Positions 25,097 through 33,910 of a DNA stretch of 64,000 nt are shown one piece after another; positions within the stretch are counted from its first letter, which is position 1, and each line of letters begins with the position of its first letter. The notes under the pieces are model-generated. The model did no database searches. It saw only the letters and a program-made list of their open reading frames with translations, and was not told the DNA's origin. The stretch spans positions 33,825-97,824 of the forward strand of contig CAJUTU010000007.1 in assembly GCA_910589385.1 (NCBI GenBank), read 5' to 3'. The stretch comes from an uncultured Lachnospiraceae bacterium (GTDB taxonomy: Bacteria; Bacillota; Clostridia; Lachnospirales; Lachnospiraceae). The position numbers and the translations under genes are program-made.

Positions 25097-26698
25097 TTAG
25101 ATTTTCTCTTTTAACTTTCCATTTTTCTTATAAAACTTTCTCAGTAAATACGTCGGGGTGCAGCTCCACGCATGGCAATAGCTGTTCACCATACTGGATC
25201 CATACGGCGATTCATGCTTATTATATGGATTATATAATTCCCAGAATGTGTCCGCGCCGTCCAGGATCATCTCTCCCCAGTACCGCTTCATCTCTTCCAG
25301 CGCCAATTCTTCTTCCCCGCAGCGGATCAGCGCGTCCATATAATGATGATACATATAAGGAGTCACCATGCGGATCCTCGGGTTGACCTGCATTGTACGC
25401 AGTATCAATTCACGGCTTTTTTCTTTGTCAAATACCCTGGCAAGGATCATCCAAACCTGTGTCGCCCAGGACACCTGCCGCATTTCACCGCTGACAAACA
25501 GTTTCTGCTTTTCATCCCAAAAATATTCCAGTGCCGCCGCTTTCAGCAGCTCCATCTGCTCTTCTGTTTTTTGGACACGCTCCTGGTCTCCAAGTACATT
25601 TGCCATCCGGATCGCATAACGCATCGTATAGATCAGTACAGCCTGGGCACCGGCCTGCTTGTTCAATCCCTCTCCCCAATCCAGGAAACACCAGAAATCA
25701 TCCCCTTTATCTATGACAACATGACGGTCGTCGAGCATGGTCTCCCAGCAGATGTCGATCTGCTCCATAGCCTGCGGATACAGTTCTTTCAGTGTCTCCA
25801 GATCCTGGGAAGCCTCATAATAGTCGCACAGTGCAGGTCCAAACAACAGTGCATAATCCATCAGGTATGTGTCATCTACACGCAGGTCTGGTTCATGGAA
25901 AAAACAGGCTCCGATCCTTCCGTCATCAAAGGTCATTCCCGCAAAAAGGTAGAGGCATCGCTTTACCATATCATAATTACGGAAGGTCTCATAATTAGCC
26001 CTGGCCTGAAGCCTTAAATCCCCCAGCCACAGTCTCCTGTCACGTTTGACTCCATCCTCGAACACGCTCTGCATACAGTCCATCAGTGTCTTAATACTTA
26101 CACGGTCCATCCGGTTGAGCAGGTCATCATCCGAATTCAAAGGTTCCACCACCTTCATTTCCACTGCGGATACATAATCACAATAGATGTTGCGCAACGT
26201 TAAACTGTATTTCGGTGAAGTGTCTAATACTTCGATCTGCATATAGCGGAATGCATAACGCCGTGGAAGATGCACTGCGGACGGCAGGATATCCAGATGC
26301 AGGGAATCCTCCTGGATCCAGGACCTGCTCAGCCATCCGTCATAATCTTCCGCATCCTCCAGTAATTCTGACGGGATCTCTGCAAACTTCAGCCGTAAAT
26401 ATGCCGGGGCATCGTAATGGCTGCCTACCGGCACTGCCGTAAATGAGACGTATCCCACCTGGTGGTCCCCAAAATCAAAGATGACCTTGTCTCCTTTCCC
26501 AAAACTCATCTCCGGTAATTCGGACATCTCTGCAGCTTCATGGACAATCGCTTCATGATACTGGTTCTGCTCCACCGTTATGATCCGCATTGGCCGGATG
26601 ACCCGCTTATTCAGCACCGGTTCCAGCGCTGCTGCTTTGTCCAGAAATGCCTGGTTTGTTTTTACTTGAAAATTCTCGATTCTGCTAAATGATGCCAT
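25097..26698 (-). CDS. GH78-like (alpha-L-rhamnosidase-type) enzyme
   Basis: 534 residues from the ATG at 26698 (GGAGG upstream). It has a short beta domain (about 60-180) and an (alpha/alpha)6 barrel with DGVKRDRRLWLGDLRLQA, the position of the DGPKRDRxxWxGD motif of GH78, and DWGEGLNKQAGAQ later. It is shorter than most rhamnosidases and has no signal peptide, so it is a cytosolic enzyme acting on imported glycoside. Rhamnose specificity is inferred from the family. A second, larger relative is at 58158. Confidence 0.75.
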   Translation of the reverse strand: MASFSRIENFQVKTNQAFLDKAAALEPVLNKRVIRPMRIITVEQNQYHEAIVHEAAEMSELPEMSFGKGDKVIFDFGDHQVGYVSFTAVPVGSHYDAPAYLRLKFAEIPSELLEDAEDYDGWLSRSWIQEDSLHLDILPSAVHLPRRYAFRYMQIEVLDTSPKYSLTLRNIYCDYVSAVEMKVVEPLNSDDDLLNRMDRVSIKTLMDCMQSVFEDGVKRDRRLWLGDLRLQARANYETFRNYDMVKRCLYLFAGMTFDDGRIGACFFHEPDLRVDDTYLMDYALLFGPALCDYYEASQDLETLKELYPQAMEQIDICWETMLDDRHVVIDKGDDFWCFLDWGEGLNKQAGAQAVLIYTMRYAIRMANVLGDQERVQKTEEQMELLKAAALEYFWDEKQKLFVSGEMRQVSWATQVWMILARVFDKEKSRELILRTMQVNPRIRMVTPYMYHHYMDALIRCGEEELALEEMKRYWGEMILDGADTFWELYNPYNKHESPYGSSMVNSYCHAWSCTPTYLLRKFYKKNGKLKEKI

Positions 26699-26893
26699 AT
26701 CCTTTTCCTCCAAAAAAACATTTTCGATAACAGCTATTATGATTCCGGCCTATTCCAGCACTTCCACTGTAACCTTTACAGACTCTTTTAGATTTATTAT
26801 CTGTACTTTTATAAGCATTGTCAACAAAAAATCTAAAATGTTACTGATCTATCTCCTTTGCCAGTTTTGATCTTGTGTCCGGTCTTCTCCCGG

Positions 26894-27325
26894 TCAACGG
26901 CTCGTCCTTCGCTCATATTCATCGATCAGCAGCGGCTGTATCAATGGATAGGTCCAATCAGCAGGCAATGTATCTAGCAACACGATTTTCTCCATCTCAC
27001 TGTGCAGATCCTCTGCAAATGTTTTGATATCTGCATAATAAAGCATCCCATATGTTTCTTCCCCTGTTTCATTTACCCGGTTTTTTCCTGTAACAGAATA
27101 TACACACACAGGCCTTATTTGAAAATCAACAGCTCCTGTTTCTTCCTTTAATTCTCTCTTCGCCGTTTCCTCTATCGCTTCACCCTCATCCCGATGCCCT
27201 CCCGGGATTTCATATGTGTCTCTTTCTTTATGCTTGCAAAATACCCATTTCCCTCTCGACTTTGAAATAATGACCGCAAATTTTAACAAAGAATCTTCAA
27301 TATCATTATAAAATTTAACTTTCAT
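26894..27325 (-). CDS. NUDIX hydrolase
   Basis: 143 residues. The Nudix box GGHRDEGEAIEETAKRELKE continues into ETG and matches GX5EX7REUXEEXGU. The protein hydrolyses a nucleoside diphosphate-linked substrate with Mg. N-terminal strands (KFAVIISKSRGKWVFCKHKE) fit a house-cleaning type. GAGGAA precedes the ATG. Monocistronic; the substrate is not predictable. Confidence 0.88.
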   Translation of the reverse strand: MKVKFYNDIEDSLLKFAVIISKSRGKWVFCKHKERDTYEIPGGHRDEGEAIEETAKRELKEETGAVDFQIRPVCVYSVTGKNRVNETGEETYGMLYYADIKTFAEDLHSEMEKIVLLDTLPADWTYPLIQPLLIDEYERRTSR

Positions 27326-27461
27326 ACACTACATTCCTCACTTTTGTATATTCAGGTTTTTCTTTATGTTGAAACTTTCTGCCGCTTTATTTTCCCTGCT
27401 GTATTTTATTTCCCATTTTCCCAATTTTCCTGTCAAAGCCGTGAGACTTTAGAAATCAACG

Positions 27462-27490
27462 TTGATTTTTTCAGAAAGAAATGATATATT
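27462..27490 (+). promoter_or_regulatory. Promoter of the antitoxin RNA
   Basis: TTGATT at 27462-27467 and TATATT at 27485-27490 with a 17-base spacer, reading toward the antisense RNA that ends at the hairpin 27560-27587. Confidence 0.65.
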
Positions 27491-27496
27491 AAAAAC

Positions 27497-27598
27497 AAGG
27501 AAAGCACCCACTCCAAAGTGGATGCCCCCGAAAATGGTTTAAATGTCCTTACGGACACCGCCTATCCTGTGGGCAGACAGGATAGGCATTTTTATTTC
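27497..27598 (+). ncRNA. Antisense RNA antitoxin of a type I toxin-antitoxin module
   Basis: A transcript of about 100 nt starting near 27497 would end at an 11-bp hairpin (27560-27570 with 27577-27587) followed by ATTTTTATTT. It is fully complementary to the 3' untranslated part of the toxin mRNA and just reaches the toxin stop codon. This arrangement matches known Firmicutes type I modules (TxpA/RatA, BsrG/SR4), where the antisense RNA blocks or destabilises the toxin mRNA. Start and end are predicted from promoter and terminator only. Confidence 0.6.
27504..27525 (-). terminator. Terminator of the toxin mRNA
   Basis: A 9-bp stem (27504-27512 with 27517-27525, one G-T pair) is followed on the minus strand by TTTCCTTGTTTTT. 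It would end the toxin mRNA about 90 bases after the toxin stop, right at the antitoxin promoter, so that the 3' UTR overlaps the antisense RNA. Confidence 0.55.
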
Positions 27599-27708
27599 TT
27601 CTTGTTCCTCTTATCGAGAAAGGCAAGAAACGCAACAATGAAACTTCCAAAGGACATCAGCAATGCTAAGATCCCAATGAAGATAGAAATCACTTCATAA
27701 GCTGTCAT
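27592..27708 (-). CDS. Type I toxin, 38-aa holin-like membrane peptide
   Basis: 38 residues: MTAYEVISIF, then a single long hydrophobic helix, then the basic tail DKRNKKK. This is the pattern of the putative holin-like toxin family (TxpA/BsrG relatives), which depolarise or disturb the membrane. GGGAGG precedes the ATG. Upstream, the leader has a 7-bp hairpin (TGCATGG/CCATGCA) and a CCTCCC stretch able to pair with the GGGAGG, so the full-length mRNA may be translationally closed; that pairing is inference. With promoters for both RNAs and both terminators visible, the module is complete. Confidence 0.75.
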   Translation of the reverse strand: MTAYEVISIFIGILALLMSFGSFIVAFLAFLDKRNKKK

Positions 27709-27810
27709 GTTACGCACCTCCCTTCTTCTCACCGGTGACCGGCTATGTAAGTTCGGGAGGCTGCCACCCTGTCATGGACACTTTCCTGCATGGCAATACC
27801 ATGCAAGAAC

Positions 27811-27839
27811 AGATTATCACTTTTTTCTGCTCAATTCAA
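27811..27839 (-). promoter_or_regulatory. Promoter of the toxin gene
   Basis: TTGAAT (plus coordinates 27834-27839) and TAATCT (27811-27816) on the minus strand with a 17-base spacer. Transcription would start near 27804 and give a leader of about 95 nt before the toxin ATG. Confidence 0.6.
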
Positions 27840-27921
27840 CATGAATCTACCTTTACGGCAAGCCAATTTACAAGAAAGAGTTTCGCTTGCGAAATTCGCG
27901 CCTGTGGCGGTGTCTACATAG

Positions 27922-28803
27922 CTACTCTCGATAATCACTTCTAATAAAAGGCCTGGCAATTTTCGATTCGGTCAGAAGTTTATATTTTTTCGGATGTCGA
28001 TAGGCATTACCGAATGTTTCATTTTCACGATACTCCCGCAGTTGTTCTAAATCCAGTTCGGAAATATAAATCCCTTCTACCTCGCCTGCTTGAAAAATGC
28101 AGGTATCTCTTGAACCGCTATCATCCGGCAGATAAGCAACACCATCAAATACGCTTGAATTACCATTACAGTCAGGCACGGTTCCAGGATAATTACAGGT
28201 AGCAATAGCCAGCATATTTTCAAAAGCTCGGGCACGAAGTTGTGAAAGGCGGTTTATTTCCATTGGGCAGGCGTTTGGCACAAGAATGAGTTCCGCACCT
28301 TTCAGCATGAGGATTCTTGCACTTTCGGGAAACTCTCTGTCAAAACAGATCATTGCGCCTATTTTTACCTTACCGCAGGATGTATCAAGGGTTTCAACAT
28401 AAAAGTTTTCCCCTGCCGTTAAATTTCGTTCTACGTCAAAGTCGCAGGTATGTACTTTGGCATAGACAAATTTCAACTCTCCATATCTGTCAAAAAGGGC
28501 AAGTGAATTACGGGGAGCATTTTTATATTTTTCAAGCAGAGTAATCCCGATAGCCATATTAAGCTGCTTTGCGAGTGTGCCAAAAGTATTGATAAAATCG
28601 CTTTCAATAGAAATAGCTTCTCTTTTCCATTCGTCAACGGGTCTGTCGTAAATATGATATCCGTTGCTCCACATTTCGGGGAATAGTGCGATGTCAGCTC
28701 CTTTTTCTTTTGCTTTTTTACAACACGCTATTCCTTTTTCAAGATTTTCACTTAAATTTTTGCAGGGTGTAATCTGCAATAATGCAATTTTTAGTAAACT
28801 CAT
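27922..28803 (-). CDS. Carbon-nitrogen hydrolase (nitrilase superfamily)
   Basis: 293 residues from the ATG at 28803 (GAGGAG eight bases upstream). The Glu-Lys-Cys triad is in place: ALFPEMW (about 40), YAKVHTCDFD (about 110) and GAMICFDREFPE with the Cys (about 145). The enzyme hydrolyses an amide or nitrile in the cytosol. Residues between the motifs do not point to one substrate; relatives include omega-amidases and carbamoyl-type amidases. GC is lower than in the first 27 kb, as for the following genes. Confidence 0.85.
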   Translation of the reverse strand: MSLLKIALLQITPCKNLSENLEKGIACCKKAKEKGADIALFPEMWSNGYHIYDRPVDEWKREAISIESDFINTFGTLAKQLNMAIGITLLEKYKNAPRNSLALFDRYGELKFVYAKVHTCDFDVERNLTAGENFYVETLDTSCGKVKIGAMICFDREFPESARILMLKGAELILVPNACPMEINRLSQLRARAFENMLAIATCNYPGTVPDCNGNSSVFDGVAYLPDDSGSRDTCIFQAGEVEGIYISELDLEQLREYRENETFGNAYRHPKKYKLLTESKIARPFIRSDYRE

Positions 28804-29076
28804 TCGTACAGCTCCTCTTTCCATAAAAAAATCAAACAAGTAAATTGGTTCTCAGTAAAAGTTCATATTTGTACAGCCTTACTTCAGAGGATTTTCCGTA
28901 TTCAGCATCCAACATTAATCATCTGAAATTTTTATTTTTGTAATTGTATCTGTATGATTATACTCTGAAAAAACGATAAATGCAAGATTTCCCCACAGCC
29001 AGCAGAGTACAGTACTCCTATAACAATTGGATATAGACTGACAGCTTGTCAAGGTGGAAAACATGCAAAAAGAAAA
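28804..29076. other. Intergenic region without a recognised gene
   Basis: About 270 AT-rich bases between the nitrilase start and the MerR terminator. It must hold the nitrilase promoter, but I see no convincing -35/-10 pair, repeat or open frame. Confidence 0.4.
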
Positions 29077-29100
29077 GACGGCTCAGTTTCCCAAGCCGTC
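29077..29100 (-). terminator. Terminator of the TipAS-type MerR gene
   Basis: A 7-bp stem GACGGCT/AGCCGTC (29077-29083 with 29094-29100) is followed on the minus strand by TTTTCTTTTT. Confidence 0.7.
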
Positions 29101-29141
29101 GTTATGAAGTTGCTGAAAACTGTAATGATAATAACATCCTC

Positions 29142-29870
29142 TTAATGAGAACAATACACAGAAATAGCCTGACTAACAAATTCCGCAGTACCGTCCCCGC
29201 CTGCTCTGTCAATATTCTTCTTAAAGCGTTCATCACCTACATACATTTGCCCTAGTCCATTAAGGATTTCATTGTTGCATACATAGTAGTTATCGGTTAT
29301 AAATTTCTGTAATGCAGAGATTTTCTTTTGTACTTCATCGGAATCAGGAGTGAAATGTTTTAATCCTCCTAATTCTGAAAACATTGTCATTAGTTCGTTT
29401 GCCATCTTACTAAAACTGCTTTCATTTCGAGCAATATCCTTTTGTTTGTACTCTTGATATGCTTTTGTATTGCCCCATTTTGCTATGACTTCCGCCTTAT
29501 ACTTTTCCATTTCGTTCTTGTCGAAAACATCAAAATCCATTGTTGTTACTCCTTTGTTTTGAATTTCACGGGCAAAGGTAATGAGATCCCCTATATGCTT
29601 ATATTGTAATTCTAACAGTTCGATTTGCTGAGCAATTGCCTCTGATGGGTCAAAATCAGGGCTGTCAAGAATTACTTTGATTTCTTTTAAAGGGAACTGT
29701 AATTCACGAAACAGTAATATATTTTGCAAACGGCTTAGCGCTGTATCGTCATACATCCGATAGCCTGCTTCGGTGACTTTCGTAGGTTTCAAAAGACCGA
29801 TTGCATCATAGTGATGTAGAGTGCGCACACTAACACCTGTGAGTTTACTAACTTCCTTTACTGTCCGCAT
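29142..29870 (-). CDS. MerR-family regulator with TipAS antibiotic-recognition domain
   Basis: 242 residues. The N-terminal MerR helix-turn-helix is VKEVSKLTGVSVRTLHHYDA followed by IGLL. A dimerising coiled coil spans about 80-105. The C-terminal TipAS domain (about 120-240) holds NESSFSKMANELMTMFSEL and FITDNYYVCNNEILNGLGQM. TipAL/Mta proteins sense hydrophobic antibiotics and switch on resistance genes, often their own. No transporter is adjacent, so the target is not obvious. Confidence 0.88.
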   Translation of the reverse strand: MRTVKEVSKLTGVSVRTLHHYDAIGLLKPTKVTEAGYRMYDDTALSRLQNILLFRELQFPLKEIKVILDSPDFDPSEAIAQQIELLELQYKHIGDLITFAREIQNKGVTTMDFDVFDKNEMEKYKAEVIAKWGNTKAYQEYKQKDIARNESSFSKMANELMTMFSELGGLKHFTPDSDEVQKKISALQKFITDNYYVCNNEILNGLGQMYVGDERFKKNIDRAGGDGTAEFVSQAISVYCSH

Positions 29871-30024
29871 AATTTCATCCTCCCGTGTAATTCCATTTTA
29901 ATCTATCACGTTACGTCAGAGTCAATAGATTTTATAATATTTTTTTGATTATTTGGAATTTATGAATCCCGGACGAACCAGCAACGCAAGCGCGTTCCAA
30001 ATCGGTTTTTCATACTTACTTTTT

Positions 30025-30195
30025 TTATTTTACAGCCCACATTTCAATTTCTACTAGAAGATCCTTTAACAATACGGACTGAACTGCTGTGCTGACTGAA
30101 GCTGGTTTTGGCAGTTTAAAATAGTTAACCGTACATAAAGCCCTACTTCGGTCTTGGTTGACGGGGAGACTAAAGATAAACTTACCATGAAGCAC
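30025..30195 (-). pseudogene. C-terminal remnant of a RidA (YjgF) family gene
   Basis: One minus-strand frame without a start reads ...YFKLPKPASVSTAVQ and ends LVEIEMWAVK before a TAA at 30025-30027. The YF-x-LP-x-P-A, S-V-x-V-x-x-L and LVEIE pattern is the last third of RidA enamine deaminases. The upstream 15 to 20 codons are already degenerate and no N-terminal part exists. It lies between MerR and the TetR promoter and is not functional. Confidence 0.6.
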
Positions 30196-30217
30196 TGAAA
30201 GGAATGTTGAAATTTAA

Positions 30218-30303
30218 TTGACAAATAGTCTAAAATCGGATACAGTAATTATGGTGACCATGCGGTCACTAAAATTAAACATGCAAAGTGACCGAGTGGT
30301 CAT
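30218..30303 (+). promoter_or_regulatory. TetR operon promoter with two operators
   Basis: TTGACA (30218-30223), a 17-base spacer and TACAGT (30241-30246) form a promoter. Two near-identical palindromes follow: GTGACCATGCGGTCAC (30254-30269) and GTGACCGAGTGGTCAT (30288-30303), consensus GTGACC-N4-GGTCA[CT], centred 34 bases apart. Both lie downstream of the -10, between promoter and gene, as expected for TetR autorepression. Confidence 0.75.
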
Positions 30304-30321
30304 TAAAGAAGGGAGATTATA

Positions 30322-30948
30322 ATGCCAACACCTTTATTTTTGGGACTGGATTCTGAAAAACAACAAAATATTTTTATGGCAGGAGTTTCCGAATTTGCGG
30401 AGTATGGTTATGAAAACAGTTCTACAAATCAAATTGTTAAAAAAGCTGGTATCAGTAAAGGAAGTTTATTTAAATATTTTCCAACAAAGGAGGATTTTTA
30501 TTTTTATGTTCTTGACAAAATCGCAGCGGAACTTATTTCCAGCTTAGAAGAAAAAATCAATACCCTTTCCACCGATTTATTTCAACGGATAGTAGAGTAC
30601 TCTGTTTTGGAGTTTTCGTGGTATATTTTGTACCCCGAAAAATCCAAAATGATTGTCAAGGCGTTCACCAAAAATGACACCGACATTTATAAGAAAACCA
30701 TATTAAAATATGGCAATAGAGAACAAGAGATATATTATTGGTTTTTACAGGACATTGATACAACTCAATTTCGATGGGACAGGCAAAAAACGCTTGATAT
30801 GGTAAAGTGGTTTCTCAAAGGTTTCAATGACGACTTTTTGACAAAAATACAGAAACAAGCCAATTCGAGTTTTGAAATTATAGAAAAAGAATATATAAAA
30901 GAGTTATCAGAGTATATAGAAGTTCTAAAATCGGGAATTGTAAAATAA
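30322..30948 (+). CDS. TetR/AcrR-family transcriptional regulator
   Basis: 208 residues. The N-terminal helix-turn-helix (FAEYGYENSSTNQIVKKAGI ... GSLFKYFPTKEDFYFYVL) is typical. The helical ligand domain is not assigned to a subfamily. AAGGGAG precedes the ATG. It overlaps no other gene and is followed 11 bases later by an alpha/beta hydrolase, so the pair is one operon. The two GTGACC palindromes upstream are its likely own operators. Confidence 0.9.
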   Translation: MPTPLFLGLDSEKQQNIFMAGVSEFAEYGYENSSTNQIVKKAGISKGSLFKYFPTKEDFYFYVLDKIAAELISSLEEKINTLSTDLFQRIVEYSVLEFSWYILYPEKSKMIVKAFTKNDTDIYKKTILKYGNREQEIYYWFLQDIDTTQFRWDRQKTLDMVKWFLKGFNDDFLTKIQKQANSSFEIIEKEYIKELSEYIEVLKSGIVK

Positions 30949-30959
30949 AGGAGGTTGTT

Positions 30960-31766
30960 ATGTTTTATAATGCCCATAATGGAAGTGTTCGTGTTGGAAA
31001 TTCTGAAATGGATTATGTATCTTTTGGAAATGGAAATAAAAATCTTATTATGCTGCCCGGTTTGGGAGATGGACTGTCTACGGTAAAAGGAATGGCTTTT
31101 GTTTTTTCAATGATGTATAGGATATATGCCAAAGAATTTACCGTGTATGTTTTCAGCCGGAAAAATCATTTGCAAGAGGGATATTCTACAAGGGAAATGG
31201 CAAAAGACCATGCAGAAGCTATGACCGCTCTTGGTATTTCAAAAGCAGACGTTTTAGGCATATCCCAAGGTGGTATGATAGCGCAGTATCTTGCGATTGA
31301 TTATCCGGATTTGGTCAATAAGCTCATTTTGGCGGTAACAAGCGCAAACTCTAATGAAATAATTAAAAAAGTAGTTGGTAGCTGGATAGAAATGGCAGAG
31401 CAAGAAAATTATAAGGATTTAATGATAGATACAGCGGAAAAATCATATTCAGAGAGATACTTAAAAAAGTACCGTCGAATTTATCCGTTCATTGGAAGAA
31501 TAGGAAAACCAAAAAGTTTTAAGCGTTTTCTCATACAGGCAGCTTCTTGTATCAGTCATAATGCTTATGTGGAATTAAGTAACATAGTATGCCCTACATT
31601 AGTGATTGGCGGTGATTGCGATAAAATTGCAGGAACAACTGCGGCTTCTGCAATAGCCGAAAAAATTAGTCATAGCGAATTGTTTATTTATAATGGTCTC
31701 GGACATGCGGCGTATGAAGAAGCCAAAGATTTTAACGAACGGATTTTGAATTTTCTAACGAGATAA
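30960..31766 (+). CDS. Alpha/beta hydrolase
   Basis: 268 residues. The nucleophile elbow GISQGG is near residue 102, the acid Asp is in VIGGDCDKIAG and the base His is in NGLGHAAYEE. The oxyanion region MLPGLGDG is at the front. A cytosolic esterase or lipase-like hydrolase with unknown substrate. It is co-transcribed with and presumably controlled by the TetR protein, suggesting an inducible detoxifying role. GGAGG precedes the ATG. GC is clearly low. Confidence 0.88.
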   Translation: MFYNAHNGSVRVGNSEMDYVSFGNGNKNLIMLPGLGDGLSTVKGMAFVFSMMYRIYAKEFTVYVFSRKNHLQEGYSTREMAKDHAEAMTALGISKADVLGISQGGMIAQYLAIDYPDLVNKLILAVTSANSNEIIKKVVGSWIEMAEQENYKDLMIDTAEKSYSERYLKKYRRIYPFIGRIGKPKSFKRFLIQAASCISHNAYVELSNIVCPTLVIGGDCDKIAGTTAASAIAEKISHSELFIYNGLGHAAYEEAKDFNERILNFLTR

Positions 31767-31935
31767 TGGAAAGTCCAGCCAATAATAAACACAGTGTAAC
31801 TATTCAGAACCAATGTCATTAACTCAAGGAGATTGTAGAAAAAGAAATCATCTTTGCCGCCTAAAAATTTTTCAAAAAGTTCTTGTTTGTGACGCTGCGT
31901 AATGATTTATAATATGTGTCAGGAGGTAAGTAGTT

Positions 31936-32523
31936 ATGGCGCAATACAAAGCAATTCCGCAAGGATTTATGACAGTTGGCGAAGCAGCAAAGAAAATAGG
32001 CGTTACCGTCCGTACTCTACAATACTACGATAAAAAAGGACTGCTCTCCCCGTCGGCAGAAAGCGAAGGTGGACGCAGGCTTTATACAGATAAAGATTTA
32101 GTTACCCTTCATCAGATTATATCTTTGAAATCACTGGGGTTTTCTTTGAACGATATAAAACAGCGATTGATTTCTTTAGAAACACCGGCTGATGTTACAA
32201 ACGCCCTTACGGAGCAGGCAGATGATATACGCCAAAAAGTAGAACAGCTTAAAGCTTCTTTGAACGCAATAGAACAGTTAAAAGCAGAAGTTTTACAAAT
32301 GCAGACAGTCAACTTTACGAAGTATGCAGATATTATCATCAATCTGCAGATGAAAAATGACTTTTATTATCTTATTAAGCGCTTTGATGATGATACGCTC
32401 GACCACATACGCAGTCAATTTGATAAGGAGAGCGGCTTAGATTTTATGGACAGATTCAACCGCTTGAGTGATGAAATCATACAGCTTCAAAAGGCAAATA
32501 TACCTTACTTCTGTCATGCCTGA
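31936..32523 (+). CDS. MerR-family regulator, 3'-truncated by deletion
   Basis: 195 residues. The MerR helix-turn-helix (MTVGEAAKKIGVTVRTLQYY) and a coiled coil (about 95-125) are intact, followed by part of the effector region (YLIKRFDDDTLDHIRSQF). The last homologous residues are about QLQKAN; the frame then ends IPYFCHA in what was the body of an ABC permease gene. In relatives the protein goes on for dozens of residues and is followed by an ABC ATPase. The deletion has joined regulator to permease. DNA binding may persist. AGGAGG precedes the ATG. Confidence 0.8.
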   Translation: MAQYKAIPQGFMTVGEAAKKIGVTVRTLQYYDKKGLLSPSAESEGGRRLYTDKDLVTLHQIISLKSLGFSLNDIKQRLISLETPADVTNALTEQADDIRQKVEQLKASLNAIEQLKAEVLQMQTVNFTKYADIIINLQMKNDFYYLIKRFDDDTLDHIRSQFDKESGLDFMDRFNRLSDEIIQLQKANIPYFCHA

Positions 32524-33103
32524 AATGAGAAGCACGCTGATCCAATCAATGATTGTGATGAGCGTTTCCATGGGAGCGTTTATTGGGTTGCCGCCATCGC
32601 TGATTGAAACTTATGGAAGTGATGTAAAAAAGGTTTATAAAGCAAATGGAGTGCCTTTATATTTAGGTCTTATTACAATGTTTCTTTCTACATTTGTGCA
32701 TTTAATGATTAGCTGTGCCATTATATTGCAGCTTGCCCCTATACTGTTTGAGGCAGCTTTGCCGATACAGTTTCCGTTTTTCTTTTTTGCGCTTGCTATA
32801 TACATTATTGTATCATTGAGCATTGGAAGTATATTAGGGCTAATTGTAAACAATCAGGCAAAGTTGACGATGATAGCGCAACTTGTGTTTTTACCCTCGA
32901 TCATGCTTTCTGGAATTATGTTCCCTCTCAACCTGCTGCCCGATTTTCTTAAAACCATCGGGCGTATTTTCCCCGCTTCTTGGGGATACCGATTGATGTT
33001 AGATAACGGTTTTTGCTTTGAAAATCTATGGTATTTGATTCTTGTATTTTGTGCGGCGATAATTGTATGTGCAATACTTTTGAATAAACAAAAATCCAAA
33101 TAG
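32500..33103 (+). pseudogene. ABC-2 type permease, N-terminally deleted
   Basis: About 200 codons in a frame different from the MerR gene, running through TSVMPEMRSTLIQSMIVMSV and five hydrophobic segments to LLNKQKSK. It reads as the C-terminal two thirds of an ABC-2 permease (LPSIMLSGIMFPLNLLPDFL is the usual pre-terminal stretch). There is no ATPase gene and no proper start, so the exporter cannot work as encoded. The frame is otherwise free of stops, which suggests a recent deletion. Confidence 0.7.
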
Positions 33104-33258
33104 CTTGGAGGACAGCAGATAATTTTCATTATATTACACGACTATTATAGCACCAATATAATAGTGTATCTAAGAAATTTTTTTAATCCTATTCCATTTA
33201 TAAAACGGCTGCGGTATAATCAAGCCAGCAATATATCGGAATTTAGGATGAGAGTGAA

Positions 33259-33370
33259 AATGGAAATTACGAAACAATTTGAAAACGAGATTGCACCTTT
33301 CTTTTGGACGGAGCAAAGCTCTGGTGCATCTGTCTGTTTAAGTGCAGGCGAATATCTGCAAGAGGTTTGA
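33259..33370 (+). CDS. Short frame of 36 codons, unrecognised
   Basis: ATG with a GGATGAGAG stretch upstream, 36 codons, stop 6 bases before the next gene. TATAAT at about 33216 could be its promoter -10. The peptide (MEITKQFENEIAPFFWTEQS ... SAGEYLQEV) matches nothing I know and may be the front or tail of a lost gene. Confidence 0.3.
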
Positions 33371-33376
33371 ATTTTT

Positions 33377-33778
33377 ATGAAGTGGTTAAAACGATTTGGG
33401 ATTACGTTTTTATCTTTGCCGATCATACTAATGGCAATTTTTGTGTTGTATGAAATCTTAGGTATGTGCGTAAATCATATTGCTACTCAAAAGCAAACCC
33501 ATACATTACAGATGAATTTGGAAAATGAAATTTCTGATATTGAGATCATAAGTGTTTATTCGGAAACCGGGAATACATCAGGAACCGGAAACCATGTTGA
33601 TTGTCTGTCCTCTATCATATTTTCGACAAAAATGCACGAAAATGAGATAGAGGACTGTATGTCGAAATACTATGTTTTTGATGAATGGAACTGCTATGTG
33701 GATCAAACAGATGATGGGGATTATAAAATTTATCTCAATACATCGGCTCCGTTTGCAGATAATATAGAGGGACACTGA
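33377..33778 (+). CDS. Membrane-anchored hypothetical protein
   Basis: 133 residues: one N-terminal membrane segment (about 9-29), then a soluble acidic domain with the pattern NEISDIEIISVYSETGNTSG, outside the membrane. I recognise no family. It follows a 36-codon frame by 6 bases. It sits in the AT-rich stretch that begins near 28 kb. Confidence 0.55.
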   Translation: MKWLKRFGITFLSLPIILMAIFVLYEILGMCVNHIATQKQTHTLQMNLENEISDIEIISVYSETGNTSGTGNHVDCLSSIIFSTKMHENEIEDCMSKYYVFDEWNCYVDQTDDGDYKIYLNTSAPFADNIEGH

Positions 33779-33910
33779 CTTATCGTTTATAATATATGAT
33801 CTGTCGTTAACTTTAAACATGCAAGAGCCAGGCTGAATGCTGCTGTTTCCGTGCTTCGTCCTCATCCCCATGCCCAAGCAATTGGGTTTAGCCGATAAAC
33901 CAGTTTTTTC

